Below are positions 1 through 5,719 of a DNA stretch of 5,796 nt, in pieces. Made by a program: the position numbers and the translations under genes. Source of the stretch: Marinobacter salsuginis (GTDB lineage: Bacteria; Pseudomonadota; Gammaproteobacteria; Pseudomonadales; Oleiphilaceae); assembly GCF_009617755.1 (NCBI RefSeq), contig NZ_BGZH01000008.1, positions 1 to 5,796 of the forward strand, given 5' to 3'. Under the pieces are notes generated by a model. The model searched no databases and was not told where the DNA came from. It worked only from the letters and a program-made list of their open reading frames with translations. Positions within the stretch are counted from its first letter, which is position 1; each line of letters begins with the position of its first letter.

Positions 1-83
1 TTCAAGGTTGGAGAACATCTGGAGGACATCCATTGCTTTGAATTTCCGGCCGGTACTGAAGTACTCCAATCACTCAATCTCAT

Positions 84-90
84 GGAAGGA
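84..90 (+). promoter_or_regulatory. Ribosome binding site deciding the phospholipase start
   Basis: GGAAGGA lies 7 bases before the ATG at 98. It supports this start over the in-frame TTG at 8. No convincing -35/-10 pair is visible in bases 1-83, so the promoter may lie outside the window. Confidence 0.7.
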
Positions 91-97
91 TATAACG

Positions 98-988
98 ATG
101 ACACAATACTCTGATTGGATGGCCGCTAACGCAGAAGCAATGGGACCATTCACCCTTCGCGACTTCGCCATCCCAGGCAGTCACGATGCAGGATCGCTAG
201 GAGCTAGATGGGGCCTGATTTTCGGAAAAGAAGCCGCTGAAGCTCAGGATCGATCGATCTACCAACAACTTTTAGCGGGCAGCCGCTACCTCGACCTTCG
301 AGTTTGGTGGAGAGATGGCGATTACTATTTTTATCATGGTGATGCGGTCACTAAAACGCGCCTTTTCGATGTTGTCGATGACATTTCTTTATTCGCTCTT
401 CAATACCCCAAAGAGTTCATCATCATTACGATCCGAATCGTCGACGGTGAATCAGAAAAGGCCTATCTCAAATTTCGCCATGCACTTGGCCCAGCCATAG
501 TGCGCACTGGCAGCCTCAAAGGAAGTCGGTGGCCAAGGGCCAAGATTCAAGATATACAGTCTCAGTCCCAGCGGATATTCGTTCAGGGGTGGTTTGGCAA
601 CCGCGGCGATACAGACAATCTTTGTCGAAAAGGGATCTACGAAGAGAAAAATACAGACTTTCTGATGATCTTTAACGAGCTTAAAAAGCAAGCGGCAGGG
701 ATGCCCAAAGACGGCCTCTGGATTTGGCACATTGCGCCTCCGTATTCCTTCTGGAAAGACGCGCCGCTCGGATTTTCTTTGGAGTCCAACGCGAGAATAT
801 TTAATTATCCCTTTTTCAATGAGAAACTTTCGTCGGGAGAGCTACTGAAATATAACCTCAGCATCGTGAATTGCGACTTCATCGGAGAACTCGATTGGGT
901 GGGTGCCTGCTTGCGCCACAACAAACACAGATTGAATCAGCTCACTGGAAAGAAGCCCAATGCACCTGGGCAATTCGCCCTGGAGTAA
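98..988 (+). CDS. PI-PLC X-domain phospholipase C-like protein
   Basis: This 296-aa protein has the core of bacterial phosphatidylinositol-specific phospholipase C, a TIM-barrel enzyme that cleaves the phosphodiester bond of inositol phospholipids or GPI-like groups. Visible motifs are IPGSHDAG (His29, Asp30), GSRYLDLRV (Arg68) and YYFYHGD (His80). These match in order and spacing the two catalytic histidines, Asp and Arg of the Bacillus enzyme. Later strands KEFIIITIRI, QRIFVQGWFG and LSIVNCDFIG fit the rest of the barrel, and the length is normal for the family. I chose the ATG at 98 because GGAAGGA lies 7 bases upstream; an in-frame TTG at 8 would add 30 residues unlike the family. No signal peptide or membrane helix is seen, so it is cytosolic or exported by a route needing no Sec signal. 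It stands alone on this strand. The real substrate is unknown. Confidence 0.85.
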   Translation: MTQYSDWMAANAEAMGPFTLRDFAIPGSHDAGSLGARWGLIFGKEAAEAQDRSIYQQLLAGSRYLDLRVWWRDGDYYFYHGDAVTKTRLFDVVDDISLFALQYPKEFIIITIRIVDGESEKAYLKFRHALGPAIVRTGSLKGSRWPRAKIQDIQSQSQRIFVQGWFGNRGDTDNLCRKGIYEEKNTDFLMIFNELKKQAAGMPKDGLWIWHIAPPYSFWKDAPLGFSLESNARIFNYPFFNEKLSSGELLKYNLSIVNCDFIGELDWVGACLRHNKHRLNQLTGKKPNAPGQFALE

Positions 989-1151
989 ATCTCGTCGTTT
1001 GTCGCTTCTGTTATCCCATGTGACATAAAGGAGCGCCTGATCAGTCGCGCGAGCGTCTGTTGATCAGACTTCGGAGGCCCCGCGATCAGCGGGGATCCTT
1101 ACCTTCCGGAGGTCAGAGGCCCGCCCTGAAGGGCGCGCCAAAGGCTGCACC
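989..1151. repeat. Palindrome-dense convergent intergenic junction
   Basis: This gap lies between the 3' ends of two convergent genes and carries several short palindromes. They are CTGATCAG at 1037-1044, GTCTG/CAGAC at 1055-1069, CCCCGC/GCGGGG at 1078-1094, ACCT/AGGT at 1101-1113 and CGCCC/GGGCG with a TGAA loop at 1122-1135. Centres are 21 to 24 bases apart. TCGCGCGA (1045-1052) and GGCGCGCC (1132-1139) are additional self-complementary octamers. The GC-rich hairpins may end transcription from both sides, but none is followed by a clear T run, so they are not classic intrinsic terminators. Four GATC sites fall within 1039-1097. Confidence 0.6.
1078..1094. terminator. GC-rich hairpin between convergent genes
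   Basis: A perfect 6-bp stem (CCCCGC/GCGGGG) encloses a GATCA loop. It lies 90 bases after the phospholipase stop and 58 bases beyond the stop of the converging gene. It could act as a bidirectional terminator or block RNA decay. There is no T tract on either side, so intrinsic termination is uncertain. Confidence 0.4.
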
Positions 1152-2039
1152 TCACTCCGAAAAATCCTGCGTAGCTTGATGATTGGCGGTCAGAGCCGCG
1201 TAATTCTCCAGTGTATTGATACGCTCGTTGTACCTCCGCCCCTTCACACCTTTGATCAGGTAAACATTCGGCGATCCTTTAAGAGTTTGAGCGGGCACCG
1301 GCAGTCCAAACGCTTCAAGGGTGCTTTCGTTGGTAACCCTCAAAACGCTGATCAGGTCGTGGTTAACCAACAGGTCAATCGCCTGGCGAATGTTTTTACT
1401 GCTCAGCCCTGTCCTTTCCATCATTCGATCATAAGAGATCAACGAGACATTGGTGTCTCTCTGGCACACGGACAACAGGAGCAGATAGATCACGAGACCA
1501 TTCATGGCAGTCTGACCCCGTTTCGGGTACTCAGAAAGCATGATGGGATAGCTGCTCGATACCCTTCGCATCCCGAACAAGTGCCCCTTCGGTAATTTGA
1601 CGTGCCCTTTCCACTCATCCGCTCTGTCCGGATCAAGCCCCTTTATTCTGTAAACCAGGGGTTTGTAGCCAAGCCTTTCGATGGCATCCGTAGCCTCCAA
1701 AAGCTTCAGGCCCTCGCACACCATTGCCCTCGACAGCTTGAGATACAGCTGAATTTCCTCGTAGGTTGTCCGCAGACAGTGCTTGCCCACGTTCCTTTCT
1801 TGCTTTTTGTCGTCAGCCATCGCCACCAACGCAATGTAGATCTTCAAAGCCGCGATCACCTGGCCAGCGGTCGGCGTCTTTGAGAGTCCCATCGGAAGTG
1901 GTACCCCCAAACTCACAGTAAGTGGGTCTGTGCGAGTAACCTTTGCCAAGGCCCACGGTGAACACCGCTCTTTCCCCAGCCAATATCTTGGGATCGGCGA
2001 AAACCGGTCTTCTCTCAAGCTCGTGCTCTGATCGCTCAT
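1152..2039 (-). CDS. Tandem winged-helix DNA-binding protein, possible replication initiator
   Basis: This 295-aa protein was not matched to a named family. Two stretches read as winged-helix units. Residues about 60-133 have an opening helix (LKIYIALVAMADD), a helix-turn-helix (TTYEEIQLYLKLSRAMVCEG) and a wing ending VYRIKGL. Residues about 178-266 have LVIYLLLLSV, then ISYDRMMERTGLSSKNIRQA, and end VYLIKGV. The similar ends suggest an internal duplication. Two consecutive winged helices are typical of plasmid and phage replication initiators and DnaD-like proteins, but also occur in regulators. The ATG at 2039 lies one base after the stop of a 40-aa ORF. The nearest purine-rich site, GGAG, is 11 bases away, so coupled translation is likely. 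No iterons were found beside it, which weakens the initiator reading. That this is a real gene is well supported; its role is not. Confidence 0.75.
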   Translation of the reverse strand: MSDQSTSLREDRFSPIPRYWLGKERCSPWALAKVTRTDPLTVSLGVPLPMGLSKTPTAGQVIAALKIYIALVAMADDKKQERNVGKHCLRTTYEEIQLYLKLSRAMVCEGLKLLEATDAIERLGYKPLVYRIKGLDPDRADEWKGHVKLPKGHLFGMRRVSSSYPIMLSEYPKRGQTAMNGLVIYLLLLSVCQRDTNVSLISYDRMMERTGLSSKNIRQAIDLLVNHDLISVLRVTNESTLEAFGLPVPAQTLKGSPNVYLIKGVKGRRYNERINTLENYAALTANHQATQDFSE

Positions 2040-2040
2040 C

Positions 2041-2163
2041 TCAAGAACTTCTCCAGATTACGGCCAACGCCACCAAGGCCATAGAAAGAACAGCGAGATT
2101 CTCTGTTGGCATAGTGCCGGCGACAGCAATGAAGCTGTCCAACCAGGACGGTGTTTCGGTCAT
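2041..2163 (-). CDS. 40-aa single-membrane-helix small protein
   Basis: A 40-codon ORF opens at the ATG at 2163 (MTETPSWLDSF...) and stops at 2041, giving TGAGATG with the start of the next gene. GGAG sits 8 bases before the ATG, a good ribosome binding site. The N-terminal third is polar to amphipathic. Residues 21-37 (ENLAVLSMALVALAVIW) form one likely membrane helix, followed by a short RSS tail. Size and layout resemble small phage or plasmid membrane peptides and type I toxins, but I recognise no family. The position suggests it was kept so that its translation drives the winged-helix gene, or that the two act together. It could instead be only a leader ORF. Confidence 0.6.
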   Translation of the reverse strand: MTETPSWLDSFIAVAGTMPTENLAVLSMALVALAVIWRSS

Positions 2164-2368
2164 GTTGCAGACTCCATTTGATCTACCATGCAATCAATTT
2201 AGATTGTACGGCAGAAGATCTCTAGAATACTGATACAGCTGAATCTGCAACTTTCATAATAAAATCAATATTTAATCTAATTTTACATAGTTCATGAAAA
2301 ACACTCATTTGATGGTGTATCCTCCACCCTACCCCAATAATGCGAATTACCAACACCTAAAAGGGAAT
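2164..2368. other. AT-rich upstream region of the 40-aa/winged-helix pair
   Basis: I see no gene here. The stretch 2255-2300 is strongly AT-rich and probably holds the minus-strand promoter for the 40-aa ORF and winged-helix gene, though no -35/-10 pair with good spacing stands out. Two similar AT-rich motifs occur: CAATCAATTTAGATTG at about 2190-2205, with CAATC/GATTG ends, and AATCAATATTTAATCTAATT at about 2264-2283. They could be operator or unwinding sites; this is inference. Confidence 0.35.
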
Positions 2369-2408
2369 ACCAGCCGGTCTTCTGAAAGGAGGATCCCTAC
2401 CGGCTGGT
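2369..2408 (-). terminator. 10-bp stem hairpin with 20-base loop after the 61-aa gene
   Basis: ACCAGCCGGT at 2369-2378 and ACCGGCTGGT at 2399-2408 form a perfect 10-bp inverted repeat. It lies just after the 61-aa gene. On the minus strand the hairpin is followed by ATTCCCTTTTAGG, a weak T run, so termination is plausible. The loop is unusually long. On the minus strand it shows CCTCCTTT, the anti-Shine-Dalgarno sequence. Confidence 0.5.
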
Positions 2409-2410
2409 GC

Positions 2411-2427
2411 CGCTGATAACATCAGCG
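2411..2427 (-). repeat. 7-bp inverted repeat over the 61-aa gene stop codon
   Basis: CGCTGAT and ATCAGCG are separated by AAC. The stop codon of the 61-aa gene (2422-2424) falls inside the repeat, 2 bases from the neighbouring larger hairpin. Together the two form a double stem-loop at the 3' end of that transcript. Confidence 0.5.
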
Positions 2428-2607
2428 ACGCCACCAAAACGATCTAGTACAGATCGCTACACCAACCAAAACCACCAGTACAGGTACAGCTGTCAGCCAG
2501 ATCGGAACACCAGTCGCCGACATTATGAACATTGATGTCAGGCCCGTAGTCACTATCTTTCCGCCCAGGGTGTTGAGCCCTATATCCGTTTCCTTCTTGT
2601 TTTCCAT
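2422..2607 (-). CDS. 61-aa hydrophobic membrane protein
   Basis: The ATG at 2607 is preceded by GAGG with 7 bases of spacing, so I prefer it to the longer reading from 2694, whose extra 29 residues lack a ribosome site and overlap the leader. The protein begins polar (MENKKETDIG). From about residue 18 it becomes hydrophobic, with one or two membrane segments (about 18-33 and 36-53) broken at GVP. It ends in a basic, aromatic tail, RSFWWRR. The basic C-terminus suggests that end stays in the cytoplasm. I recognise no family; a small phage- or plasmid-type membrane protein, holin-like peptide or hydrophobic toxin are all possible. It is followed at once by two hairpins, so it is probably its own transcription unit. 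Confidence 0.6.
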   Translation of the reverse strand: MENKKETDIGLNTLGGKIVTTGLTSMFIMSATGVPIWLTAVPVLVVLVGVAICTRSFWWRR

Positions 2608-3077
2608 TCGATTACCTCGCTCTTTTTCAATATTTCTTAACCTATTTATACCGTTGGACACTGTTCTCGCTTCAGGCTGCAAAAACGTATTCACCGACCA
2701 CTGCCTGCTCGTAATTTGGTCCAGGTAATCTCTATTTATAAAAAGCTCGCTTTAACCGACATCAGCGGAAACACCCCGTCCTTGCGGCGACCGGCCTTAC
2801 GATTTTCAGAGCTTTCAATACAACAAGGTTTCGTGGACTGAAAAAGTTGGCGAGTCGCTTTTTGCGCCTCATATCGAGGCTACGGAAATGCAGAAATTGA
2901 ACGGCTATCTTGCGTGGTGAGGCAGTCCGATTGGAATTTCAAAAATATCGGCGCGGTGGGATCTCTGAGAAGTCAGGATTTAGAGGGGGGGGGGGGTTAG
3001 TCCCGCAACGCGGGATCAACGAATAGCTCATCCAGCGAAGCATGGCCGGAAGGATTCGCCTTCTTTTCCCGAAGGGT
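2608..3077. other. Intergenic region without a convincing gene
   Basis: The left end is the leader of the 61-aa gene. TATAAATAG occurs twice on the minus strand (2642-2650 and 2732-2740, 90 bases apart) and could supply -10 elements, but neither has a good -35. The plus frame 2756-2920 is open and protein-like (see findings) but has no start. A run of 12 G lies at 2985-2996, followed by a 6-bp hairpin TCCCGC/GCGGGA at 3001-3015. At 2765-2774 GCGGAAACAC repeats a 10-mer from the spacer at 5196-5205. This region may be a boundary between two modules. Confidence 0.5.
3001..3015. repeat. Short GC hairpin next to the G tract
   Basis: TCCCGC and GCGGGA flank a 3-base loop (AAC), 4 bases after the 12-G run. 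On the minus strand the stem precedes ACTAA and a C run, so it is not a T-tract terminator. It may still mark the 3' end of operon transcripts arriving from the right. Confidence 0.4.
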
Positions 3078-3104
3078 GGGCTGGACCCATTAAAGGTCCA
3101 GCCC
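3078..3104 (-). terminator. 10-bp hairpin overlapping the end of the last operon gene
   Basis: GGGCTGGACC (3078-3087) and GGTCCAGCCC (3095-3104) pair perfectly around a 7-base loop. The stop codon of the 140-aa gene (3090-3092) lies in the loop, so the stem includes its last codons. A stop beneath a strong stem is a plausible operon terminator or mRNA 3' protector. The minus strand continues CACCCTTCGGGAAAAG, without a T run, so intrinsic termination is not assured. Confidence 0.5.
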
Positions 3105-3512
3105 TGCGGGCTCGGCAGCGCCCCAGAAATCGGAACCGAAAAGATAGCCGCGCGCGGCTTCGGTGACGGGAATTTCCGGTCGCTGTCGGTTGAAAAAATA
3201 GCAGCGCTCAAACGGCATCAAGGTGATTCGTTCATCGAATCCCGCCGGTAGTGCTTCCAAACAATCCACTAGGGCACCATCGGCAAAGGCGAACACGGTG
3301 CGGACGCCCTCGGAGATTACTCTCTCCCATGTTTTTTTGGACACGACAAACCGGACATTCTCCAGACCCACGGCCCGTGCGTAGCCAACCACTTTGCCCT
3401 TATCGGGGCCTTCCATCGCCTGAATGGAAAAGAAATTCGACTTTAACAGATTGCGATAGACGCGCACTCTCATTCCGACCTGGACGCTTCGCTCCCTATA
3501 AGGCACAAACAT
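3090..3512 (-). CDS. Conserved-looking 140-aa protein of unknown function
   Basis: Last gene of the right-hand minus operon. A GTG at 3515 sits directly before the ATG at 3512; I prefer the ATG, with a purine-rich GGGGAGGGGAG site just upstream, though the GTG is nearly equal. The first 80 residues look like alternating beta strands (VGMRVRVYRNLLKSNFFSIQ, KGKVVGYARAVGLENVRFVV) with a lone helix-like KKTWERVI. This is a small beta-rich domain with no catalytic motif I can name. The tail is rich in aromatic residues and Pro. There is no signal peptide or membrane segment, so it is probably cytosolic. It shares transcription with an antirestriction gene and a DndB-like gene, so a role in protecting or regulating the element is possible but unproven. 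Confidence 0.65.
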   Translation of the reverse strand: MFVPYRERSVQVGMRVRVYRNLLKSNFFSIQAMEGPDKGKVVGYARAVGLENVRFVVSKKTWERVISEGVRTVFAFADGALVDCLEALPAGFDERITLMPFERCYFFNRQRPEIPVTEAARGYLFGSDFWGAAEPAGLDL

Positions 3513-3530
3513 CACTCCCCTCCCCTATCA

Positions 3531-3556
3531 GTTTCCGGCCGGAAACTCCGGCCGGA
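3531..3556. repeat. Adjacent perfect palindromes in the operon spacer
   Basis: GTTTCCGGCCGGAAAC (3531-3546) is a perfect 16-bp palindrome. It is followed directly by the 10-bp palindrome TCCGGCCGGA (3547-3556). They fill most of the gap between the DndB-like gene and the 140-aa gene. A near copy of the 16-mer lies in the preceding gap at 5188-5203. They may be RNA processing or stability hairpins, or protein-binding sites. Confidence 0.65.
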
Positions 3557-3565
3557 TCCTTTCCC

Positions 3566-5164
3566 TTAGTTGAGCAGCGAACCGAGGCGCATTTCAGTTT
3601 CGGCCACTGTCGGCGTGAGGGCCATACCGCACAACCCCATCAGAGTGGCAGCAGTACCTTTGACCCCATCGGATGTTTTCTGCATCCGGCCAGCCACCAC
3701 ACACCGACCTTCCCAAACCGGCGCGGTCCTATCTGGTACCAGGTTTTCCAGCTTTTCCATTGCTTCAAACCTATCCACGCCCTCCGTTTTCCCATACACC
3801 AAGTATTTGTTCACCATTTCAGCACCGTATAACCCGAGGGCTTCCAGGAACACGGCATGCCCGACCACGTATTGCTCACGTAGCTCCTGCGCGGAAATCT
3901 TCCCTGATAGCATCAGATCCCACATCGGTACATGGGCGCGCGCCTTTTCAAGAAAAAGAATGACGCCTTCTTTCGCGTCTCTCAGGTAGGCTTCGTCGTA
4001 ATCGACAATGCTCCGCTTGGTAAGGTCGGTCAGATTGGAAATGAATTTCTTGAAGCTCACCAGGTTCCACAGCTTAAAGCTCTTCGGGCCCACACTGCCC
4101 GATTCAAATTCAACCCGGCTCCGAAACTCAGGAATCTCTTTGAGCAGATCCAGGACAAACCCATTGAACGGATCCCGCTGGTCATACAGAGCACTCAGCG
4201 AGCTACTCGGTTTCTTGGCGTTTGCATTGATGTCGGCGAACATCTGCTGGCTTCGCTTCAATCCCTGATCAAAAAACAAAGTCACACAGACGGTTTCCTC
4301 ACCCAGGATCGGCATGGATTCCAAGGCCAATTCGATGCCCCGGCGCCGGTGTTGGCCATCGTTGATCAGCATTACGGCGTCCATTGGAATGTGAAGAACC
4401 CCCACCCGAGCGCCGGCGCCAGAAACCTGCAAACCTTCGAACGCCATTTCACTGCTCACGCTCGCCGTAATTGCCGGCAGGACGTATTCGTGACGATTCT
4501 CAAGGATGTAATCAGCGATATCCCGAGCATGGCGCTCATTGAGATGACGTTGGGCCCGCGCTTCAGGTGGCAAGGTATCCTCATCAAATCGAAACAACTT
4601 CACCAGGTACTTAAAAGGAATCTGGGCGGTATAGAACTCATTGCCCGCCTGAATTCCTTTCACGGCTGGGAAGCTGTAAGTGATCTCAGAGCGCTCCGAC
4701 ACATTAGCCTCGATGACATTGATTCGCGCCATACGCTCGGCAAACTCCTGGCGCTGGGCCTCTTCCTCGTCTAGCTTGGCTGCTGCGCGCTCTCCGAACT
4801 CAGCCTTGAGCTCATCTACAGTCAGACCAAGATCTTCCAACCAGGAAGCGAAGAAATCCGGCCGCTCAATTGGTGTGCCTCGCTCTTGAAGAATTAGGTC
4901 TCGTGCCAGGCTCAAGCCCAAACGTTCGTGCCGCTCCTGCTTTGCCTGGGCCACCAAATTTGGGACCACATCGCCAACAGCGTGCCCATAAGGCGCGTCA
5001 ATCATGGCAATGCGCTCGGGATAATCAGCCTTTCGCTGTAGGGTTCGCCACCGCTCGTCGGCTGTCTCCTGACTCTTGTGGCGACTAATGATTTTTCCCT
5101 CCTCGAAAGTCTCGGAGAAGGACTTAGTGATGGTAACGCGCTCCAAGGCAATAACGTAGAACAT
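3566..5164 (-). CDS. DndB-like DGQHR-domain protein
   Basis: A 532-aa protein whose central part matches the DndB/DGQHR family. INDGQHRRRGIELALE is at about 267-282, with the signature DGQHR at 269-273. FADINANAKKPSSSLSALYD (about 309-328) is the second typical block. The family domain seems to start near residue 160 (YSFPAVKGIQ). DndB, usually about 360 aa, belongs to DNA phosphorothioation systems and is linked to control of dnd genes; DGQHR proteins also occur alone on mobile elements. The first ~160 residues, including a charged helical stretch (about 115-148), are an extension absent from classical DndB. No dndC, dndD or dndE is next to it here, so it is either solitary or its partners lie outside the window. 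The ATG at 5164 follows AGAGGA by about 7 bases. It is the second gene after ardB. A regulatory or counter-defence role is inference. Confidence 0.8.
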   Translation of the reverse strand: MFYVIALERVTITKSFSETFEEGKIISRHKSQETADERWRTLQRKADYPERIAMIDAPYGHAVGDVVPNLVAQAKQERHERLGLSLARDLILQERGTPIERPDFFASWLEDLGLTVDELKAEFGERAAAKLDEEEAQRQEFAERMARINVIEANVSERSEITYSFPAVKGIQAGNEFYTAQIPFKYLVKLFRFDEDTLPPEARAQRHLNERHARDIADYILENRHEYVLPAITASVSSEMAFEGLQVSGAGARVGVLHIPMDAVMLINDGQHRRRGIELALESMPILGEETVCVTLFFDQGLKRSQQMFADINANAKKPSSSLSALYDQRDPFNGFVLDLLKEIPEFRSRVEFESGSVGPKSFKLWNLVSFKKFISNLTDLTKRSIVDYDEAYLRDAKEGVILFLEKARAHVPMWDLMLSGKISAQELREQYVVGHAVFLEALGLYGAEMVNKYLVYGKTEGVDRFEAMEKLENLVPDRTAPVWEGRCVVAGRMQKTSDGVKGTAATLMGLCGMALTPTVAETEMRLGSLLN

Positions 5165-5187
5165 GGTAATTTCCTCTGGTTCTGAGA

Positions 5188-5221
5188 GTTTCCGGGCGGA
5201 AACACGGGGGCTTTCGCCCCC
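5188..5221 (-). repeat. Spacer with palindrome and GNRA-loop hairpin
   Basis: GTTTCCGGGCGGAAAC (5188-5203) has 7-bp arms and is a near copy of the palindrome at 3531-3546. Beside it 5206-5221 forms a 6-bp stem of GGGGGC and GCCCCC. On the transcribed minus strand its loop is GAAA, a stable GNRA tetraloop. The stem starts 6 bases after the ardB stop. There is no T run, so it more likely protects or processes the ardB mRNA, or attenuates read-through, than fully terminates it. Confidence 0.6.
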
Positions 5222-5227
5222 TCCTGG

Positions 5228-5647
5228 TTAGTCGAGAAGACGGTAGATTTTGGAGGCCTCTGGATGGTCACCAACGACTTCCATTAGCTTGTCGTAGGTT
5301 TCCAAGAGGTATGCGTCTTCCGGGAATTTGTGCATTCCATAGGAACTGGCATAAATGGTCAGAACCAGGCCAGCGGCATCAGCGCTCATGGTTTCATCCG
5401 CATAGTTCAGCGGGCTTACCAAGCGCACCGGCTCGTCGGTACTCAGAGACATATAAAGCGCGTCATTCGAGGTGATATTAAGATCCCAATAGCCACCGTT
5501 GTACGCTTCGTTGAAGGTGTTCATGAAGCTGAACACAAACATTTCCAGGTTCACGCAACGATCGCCCCAGTATTGGTGCATTGTTTCTGCGCGTTGGAGG
5601 GTCGGAACACGGGTAAAAAACTCAGGGAGAGCTTGTGCAGTAGTCAT
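5228..5647 (-). CDS. ardB: ArdB/KlcA-family antirestriction protein
   Basis: This 139-aa protein matches the ArdB/KlcA family in length and order of motifs. It has a conserved N-terminal block (RVPTLQRAETMHQYWGDR), FMNTFNEAYNGGYWDL around residue 51, MSADAAGLVLTIYA (87-100) and a C-terminus HPEASKIYRLLD that parallels the HPECSAIMRIID end of KlcA. These cytosolic proteins, carried by plasmids and islands, relieve type I restriction in vivo and so help incoming DNA establish. I chose the ATG at 5647 because AGGA lies 8 bases upstream and the length then fits the family; an upstream in-frame start at 5701 would add 18 Arg-rich residues. It is the first gene after a strong promoter and heads the right-hand operon. 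Whether ardB or klcA is the closer name cannot be settled by eye. Confidence 0.9.
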   Translation of the reverse strand: MTTAQALPEFFTRVPTLQRAETMHQYWGDRCVNLEMFVFSFMNTFNEAYNGGYWDLNITSNDALYMSLSTDEPVRLVSPLNYADETMSADAAGLVLTIYASSYGMHKFPEDAYLLETYDKLMEVVGDHPEASKIYRLLD

Positions 5648-5719
5648 AGCAAATATCCTAACTCGCCTCGATGACCGCCGGCGTATCGCGGTGGCCAGCA
5701 CCCCGCTGACTATGTGACT

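Noticed and set aside
8..97. N-terminal extension of the phospholipase from a TTG
   Set aside because: The ATG at 98 has a strong, well-spaced ribosome site and the added residues do not resemble the family.
452..730. Minus-strand frame inside the phospholipase gene
   Set aside because: Antisense to a gene with conserved catalytic motifs.
1039..1097. GATC cluster as a replication origin
   Set aside because: Only four GATC sites, no DnaA-box or iteron series and no AT-rich unwinding region beside them; noted only as part of the palindrome array.
1176..2233. Plus-strand open frames opposite the winged-helix gene and the 40-aa ORF
   Set aside because: Antisense shadows without ribosome sites or protein-like composition.
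2608..2694. Longer 90-aa reading of the 61-aa membrane protein
   Set aside because: The extra 29 codons lack a ribosome site, while the internal ATG at 2607 has GAGG at the right distance.
2939..3211. Minus-strand 90-codon frame through the G tract
   Set aside because: It overlaps the 3' end of the 140-aa gene, runs through the homopolymer as poly-Pro and has no ribosome site.
3251..4774. Long plus-strand open frames opposite the 140-aa and DndB-like genes
   Set aside because: They are antisense shadows of well-supported genes, with low-complexity Pro/Arg/Ser-rich translations.
5648..5701. Longer start for the antirestriction protein
   Set aside because: It would add an Arg-rich stretch absent from the family; the ATG at 5647 has an AGGA site.
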